NCBI GenBank assembly: GCA_964569055.1
Contig: CAZMSZ010000017.1
Coordinates: forward strand, 1 to 38,649
DNA length: 38,649 bases
Reading direction: 5' to 3'
Source: JAWLGW01 sp964569055
GTDB lineage: Bacteria; Planctomycetota; J058
The position numbers and the translations under genes were made by a program. The notes beneath the pieces are model-generated. The model had not been told where the DNA came from. It was given only the letters and a program-made list of their open reading frames with translations, and made no database searches. This document shows, in pieces, positions 35,986 through 38,649 of this stretch (its first letter is position 1; the number at the start of each line of letters is the position of its first letter).

Positions 35986-38649
35986 GCGGCCCGGGCGCGG
36001 ACTCGTGGGGCTTCGGGTCGGGCGTGCCGGCGGGCTCCCCCGGGGCCGGCGCGGGCGGCGGGGGCTCGGGCGGGGCGCGCCTGCCGCGCCCGTCGAGCGC
36101 CGAGCACCTCGCCCATGGGGCGCGGTTCGGCCCGTTCTCGATCGTGGGCGAGCTCGGGCGCGGCGGCATGGGGGCGGTCTACCGCGCGGTCGAGGTCGCG
36201 AGCGGCCGGCCGGTGGCCCTCAAGGTGATCGCGGGCGAAGGCGCGGGCGAGGGCCACCGCCTCGAGCGGCTGCGCCGCGAGGGCGAGCTGACGGCCGCGC
36301 TGCGCCACCCGCACATCGTCGGGATCCACGGGGCCGGAGAGGTCGCGGGCCGGGCCTATCTCGCCTACGAGCTGATCGAGGGCGCCACGACCCTGACCTC
36401 GCTCCTCGAGCGGGGCGCGCGGGCCGAGGCGCTGCGCTTGATCGCCGAGGCGGCGCGCGGGCTCGGCCACGCCCACGCGCACGGGGTCGTGCACCGAGAC
36501 GTCAAGCCCGACAACGTGCTGATCGACTCGAGCGGGCGCGCCCGCGTGGCCGACTTCGGGCTGGCCTGGTCGGAGCAGCTCGAGGCGCTCACCAAGACCG
36601 GCGCGCTGGTGGGGACCCCCACCCACATGGCGCCCGAGCAGCTCGCCAAGGACGTCGGCCCGATCGGGCCGCCCACCGACGTGTGGGCGCTCGGGGTGAT
36701 GCTCTACCGCGCCCTCACCGGCGAGCTCCCGTTCGGGGGCGGCTCGCTGTACGAGCTGTACGCCCAGCTCAACGCCGCCAGCCCGATCCCGCCCCGCAAG
36801 CACGACCCGACGATCAGCCTCGACCTCCAGGCCGTGTGCCTCAAGTGCCTGACCCGCCTCCCGGGCGAGCGCTACCCCGACGCCGACGCCTTCGCCGAGG
36901 ACCTCGAGGCCGCCCTGGCCTCGCGCCCGGTCTCCGCCAGCACTACCCGCTGGTCGGCGATCCGATACCTGCGCCGCGGCCGCGCCGGCGCGCTGCTGGC
37001 GCTCGTGGCCGCGGCGCTGCTCGTGGCGGGCGCCCTCGCCGCCTTGATCGTGCGCCGGCAGGACCAGGCCCTGGTGCGCGCCGCCCTCGAGCTGCGCCAG
37101 CTCTCGGCCGAGGTCCAGCGCAGCGGCGGGGCGGCCGCCCTCGAGGCGGCGCTCGCGCGCGCGGACCCGTCCCTCGCGGCCGAGCGCCTGCAAGGACACC
37201 TCGCGCTGGCCGCGCTCCCGGCCGAGCGGGTCGAGGGCTTGGAGCGGGCGCTCCGCCACGCGCAGGCCGCGAGCGCCCTGGCCGCCGAGCGGCCCGAGAG
37301 CCGCGCCGCCGCCGAGCGCGCGGCCGGGCTGGCGCTGCTCGGGCTCGAGCGGCCGGCCGAGGCGGCCGAGGCGTTCGCGCGCGCGGCCGCGGCCGGCGAC
37401 CCCGCCGCGCGCCTCCTGGCCGCCCGCGCGCACCTCGCGGCCGGCGCGGCGCGCGCCGCCGAGGAGCTGTGCCGCGCGGTCCTCGACCAGGCGCCGACGC
37501 AGCCCGAGGCGCTCGAGCTGCTGGTGCGCGCGCGCCTCGCGCGTCGGCTCCCGCTCGAGGCCGAGCAGGCGCTCGAGCGCCTCGCCGCGCTCGGGCCCGG
37601 GCCGACCGTCGACCTGCTGCGGGCGGAGCTCGAGGTCGCCCGCGGCGCCGACCGGGTCACCGCGCTCGAGCGCGCGGCGCGCGCGGCGCCGAAGGTCTGG
37701 GCCCCCCGGATCGCGCTGGCCGAGCACCTGCTGCTCGACCTCGCCGACCCGCCGCGCGCCGCCGAGGCGCTCGACCTCGGCGAGGACGTCCCCGGCTCGC
37801 GCGAGGCCGCGCGCCTGCGCCGGTTCTGCGCGGCGCTGCTGGCCGACGGCGGGCCCGACCTCGCCGCGCTCGCGGGGGCGGCGCCGTCGTGGCGCGTGGC
37901 CGCCGCGCGCTGGCTCACCGCCGAGGCCGCGCGCGACCTGCGGTTCGTGGCCCGCGAGGCGGACCCCGCCTTCGTGACGTCCCCCGGCGCGCTGGCGAGC
38001 GACGCGCGGCGCGCCCGCGCGCGCGCCCGGCTCGAGGCCGCGCTCGCGGTCGCGCCCGACACGCCCGAGGGACGGCGGGCCGGCGGAGCTGCCTGGCGGG
38101 TGCTGGCGGAGCTCGCGCCGGCAGGGAGCCCCGAGCGCGCGGCCGCCTGCGCGCGCGCGGCCGAGGCCCTCCCTGGCGACCCGCGCCTCGCAGCGCTCCG
38201 CGCCGCGGACCTCCTCGCGCGCGGCGAGGCGGCGGCCGCGGTCGAGGCGCTCGCGGCGTCGAGCGGCGACCCGCGCGCGCTCCGCCTGCGCGGCGAGGCG
38301 CTGCTGCGAGCGGGCCGGGCCGGCCAGGCGGTGGCCCCGCTCGACGCGCTCGTGCGCAGCTGGGCCGACGGCGCCGTGCCCGACCCCGGCGACGCGGCGA
38401 CGCTGCGGCTCCTGGCCGAGGCGCTCGTCGCCAGCGGACGTCCCGACGAGGCGGCGCCCGTCCGCGAGCGCGCCGAGCGCCTGACCGGGTCGCGCCGGGC
38501 CGAGGCCCAGGCGCTGTTCGAGTCGGCGCACGAGCGGCTGTACGAGCGCAAGCTGCTGGGCGAGGACGCGGTCGAGGCGTTCGAGCGCGTGCTCGCCCTC
38601 GACCCCGCGCACGTCGAGGCGGTCTACTACCGCGGCAAGGCCATGTTCG
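35982..38649 (+). CDS. Ser/Thr protein kinase with TPR-like tail, partial
   Basis: 889 codons visible; the gene continues beyond the window. After a Gly/Pro-rich N-terminus (1-45) the Hanks-type kinase domain spans about 50-310: 'VGELGRGGMGAVYRAV', Lys81 in 'VALKVIAG', 'VVHRDVKPDNVLID' with catalytic Asp173, 'VADFGLAW' with Asp191, and 'GTPTHMAPEQ'. A membrane helix follows at about 334-357 ('ALLALVAAALLVAGALAALI'). The remaining 530 residues are Ala/Leu/Arg helical repeats of TPR type ('AAEAFARAAAAGDPAARLLA', 'ALDPAHVEAVYYRGKAMF'). All catalytic residues are present, so it should be active. It starts at GTG 35982, inside the stop of the sigma-54 activator. Planctomycetes carry many kinases of this type. 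Confidence 0.92.
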   Translation, partial: MSGPGADSWGFGSGVPAGSPGAGAGGGGSGGARLPRPSSAEHLAHGARFGPFSIVGELGRGGMGAVYRAVEVASGRPVALKVIAGEGAGEGHRLERLRREGELTAALRHPHIVGIHGAGEVAGRAYLAYELIEGATTLTSLLERGARAEALRLIAEAARGLGHAHAHGVVHRDVKPDNVLIDSSGRARVADFGLAWSEQLEALTKTGALVGTPTHMAPEQLAKDVGPIGPPTDVWALGVMLYRALTGELPFGGGSLYELYAQLNAASPIPPRKHDPTISLDLQAVCLKCLTRLPGERYPDADAFAEDLEAALASRPVSASTTRWSAIRYLRRGRAGALLALVAAALLVAGALAALIVRRQDQALVRAALELRQLSAEVQRSGGAAALEAALARADPSLAAERLQGHLALAALPAERVEGLERALRHAQAASALAAERPESRAAAERAAGLALLGLERPAEAAEAFARAAAAGDPAARLLAARAHLAAGAARAAEELCRAVLDQAPTQPEALELLVRARLARRLPLEAEQALERLAALGPGPTVDLLRAELEVARGADRVTALERAARAAPKVWAPRIALAEHLLLDLADPPRAAEALDLGEDVPGSREAARLRRFCAALLADGGPDLAALAGAAPSWRVAAARWLTAEAARDLRFVAREADPAFVTSPGALASDARRARARARLEAALAVAPDTPEGRRAGGAAWRVLAELAPAGSPERAAACARAAEALPGDPRLAALRAADLLARGEAAAAVEALAASSGDPRALRLRGEALLRAGRAGQAVAPLDALVRSWADGAVPDPGDAATLRLLAEALVASGRPDEAAPVRERAERLTGSRRAEAQALFESAHERLYERKLLGEDAVEAFERVLALDPAHVEAVYYRGKAMF

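Noticed and set aside
35970..38612. An 880-residue minus-strand reading frame
   Set aside because: It is antisense to the Ser/Thr kinase, whose motifs (HRD, DFG, APE) are unmistakable on the plus strand.

Overview
The window is a very GC-rich (roughly 70-75% by eye) bacterial chromosome segment whose backbone is the str operon (rpsL-rpsG-fusA) followed by a long S10-spc ribosomal protein operon (rpsJ to map). Several details point to the Planctomycetota or a close relative. There are zinc-ribbon proteins with the 'CTSCGLDLRTG' signature, ribosomal protein L2 with 'DHPMGGGEG', no rpmD (L30) between rpsE and rplO, a second EF-G-like GTPase, and many secreted or regulatory proteins of unknown function. 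The lineage call is an inference; a myxobacteria-like relative is not excluded.

Layout. 10-1507 (minus): a tightly overlapping trio (zinc-ribbon protein, PspA-like coiled coil, Coa1-like membrane protein). 1604-4469 (plus): a zinc-finger protein, an exported helical protein, an NAD(P)-binding reductase of lower GC, and a two-helix membrane protein that also has a degraded partial copy upstream of the reductase. 4513-8701 (minus): two unrecognised proteins, repeat copy A, a 100-N scaffold gap at 6620-6719, and an EF-G-like GTPase whose C-terminus is lost in the gap. 8959-12100 (plus): the str operon, without tuf. 12212-12493 (minus): a small hypothetical protein. 12829-24768 (plus): a perfect TTGACA-16-TATAAT promoter and 22 genes, rpsJ through secY and map. 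24792-29085: repeat clusters B and C flank four minus-strand genes (zinc-ribbon protein, degenerate App1/LNS2-like HAD protein, RING-like membrane protein, caspase-like lipoprotein whose catalytic His is replaced). 29119-38649 (plus): an N-acyl-D-amino-acid deacylase-type amidohydrolase, a hybrid histidine kinase, adenosine deaminase, a GAF/sigma-54 activator, and a Ser/Thr kinase with a repeat-rich tail that runs off the end.

How the genes work together. The central 16 kb makes ribosomal proteins, the translocase and the methionine aminopeptidase in the usual order. The conserved continuation (infA, rpmJ, rpsM ...) does not follow map; repeats and the four-gene block take its place. The right end is rich in signalling genes, and the sigma-54 activator and Ser/Thr kinase are probably translationally coupled.

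The most unusual material is a dispersed intergenic repeat family sharing the 9-mer AGCGACAGC/GCTGTCGCT. I count nine exact copies in three intergenic regions. Two copies keep a hairpin at the same place with a different stem sequence, one cluster supplies half of a 15-bp inverted repeat ending at a start codon, and one copy abuts the assembly gap. All functional calls come from reading the sequence; no database search was possible.
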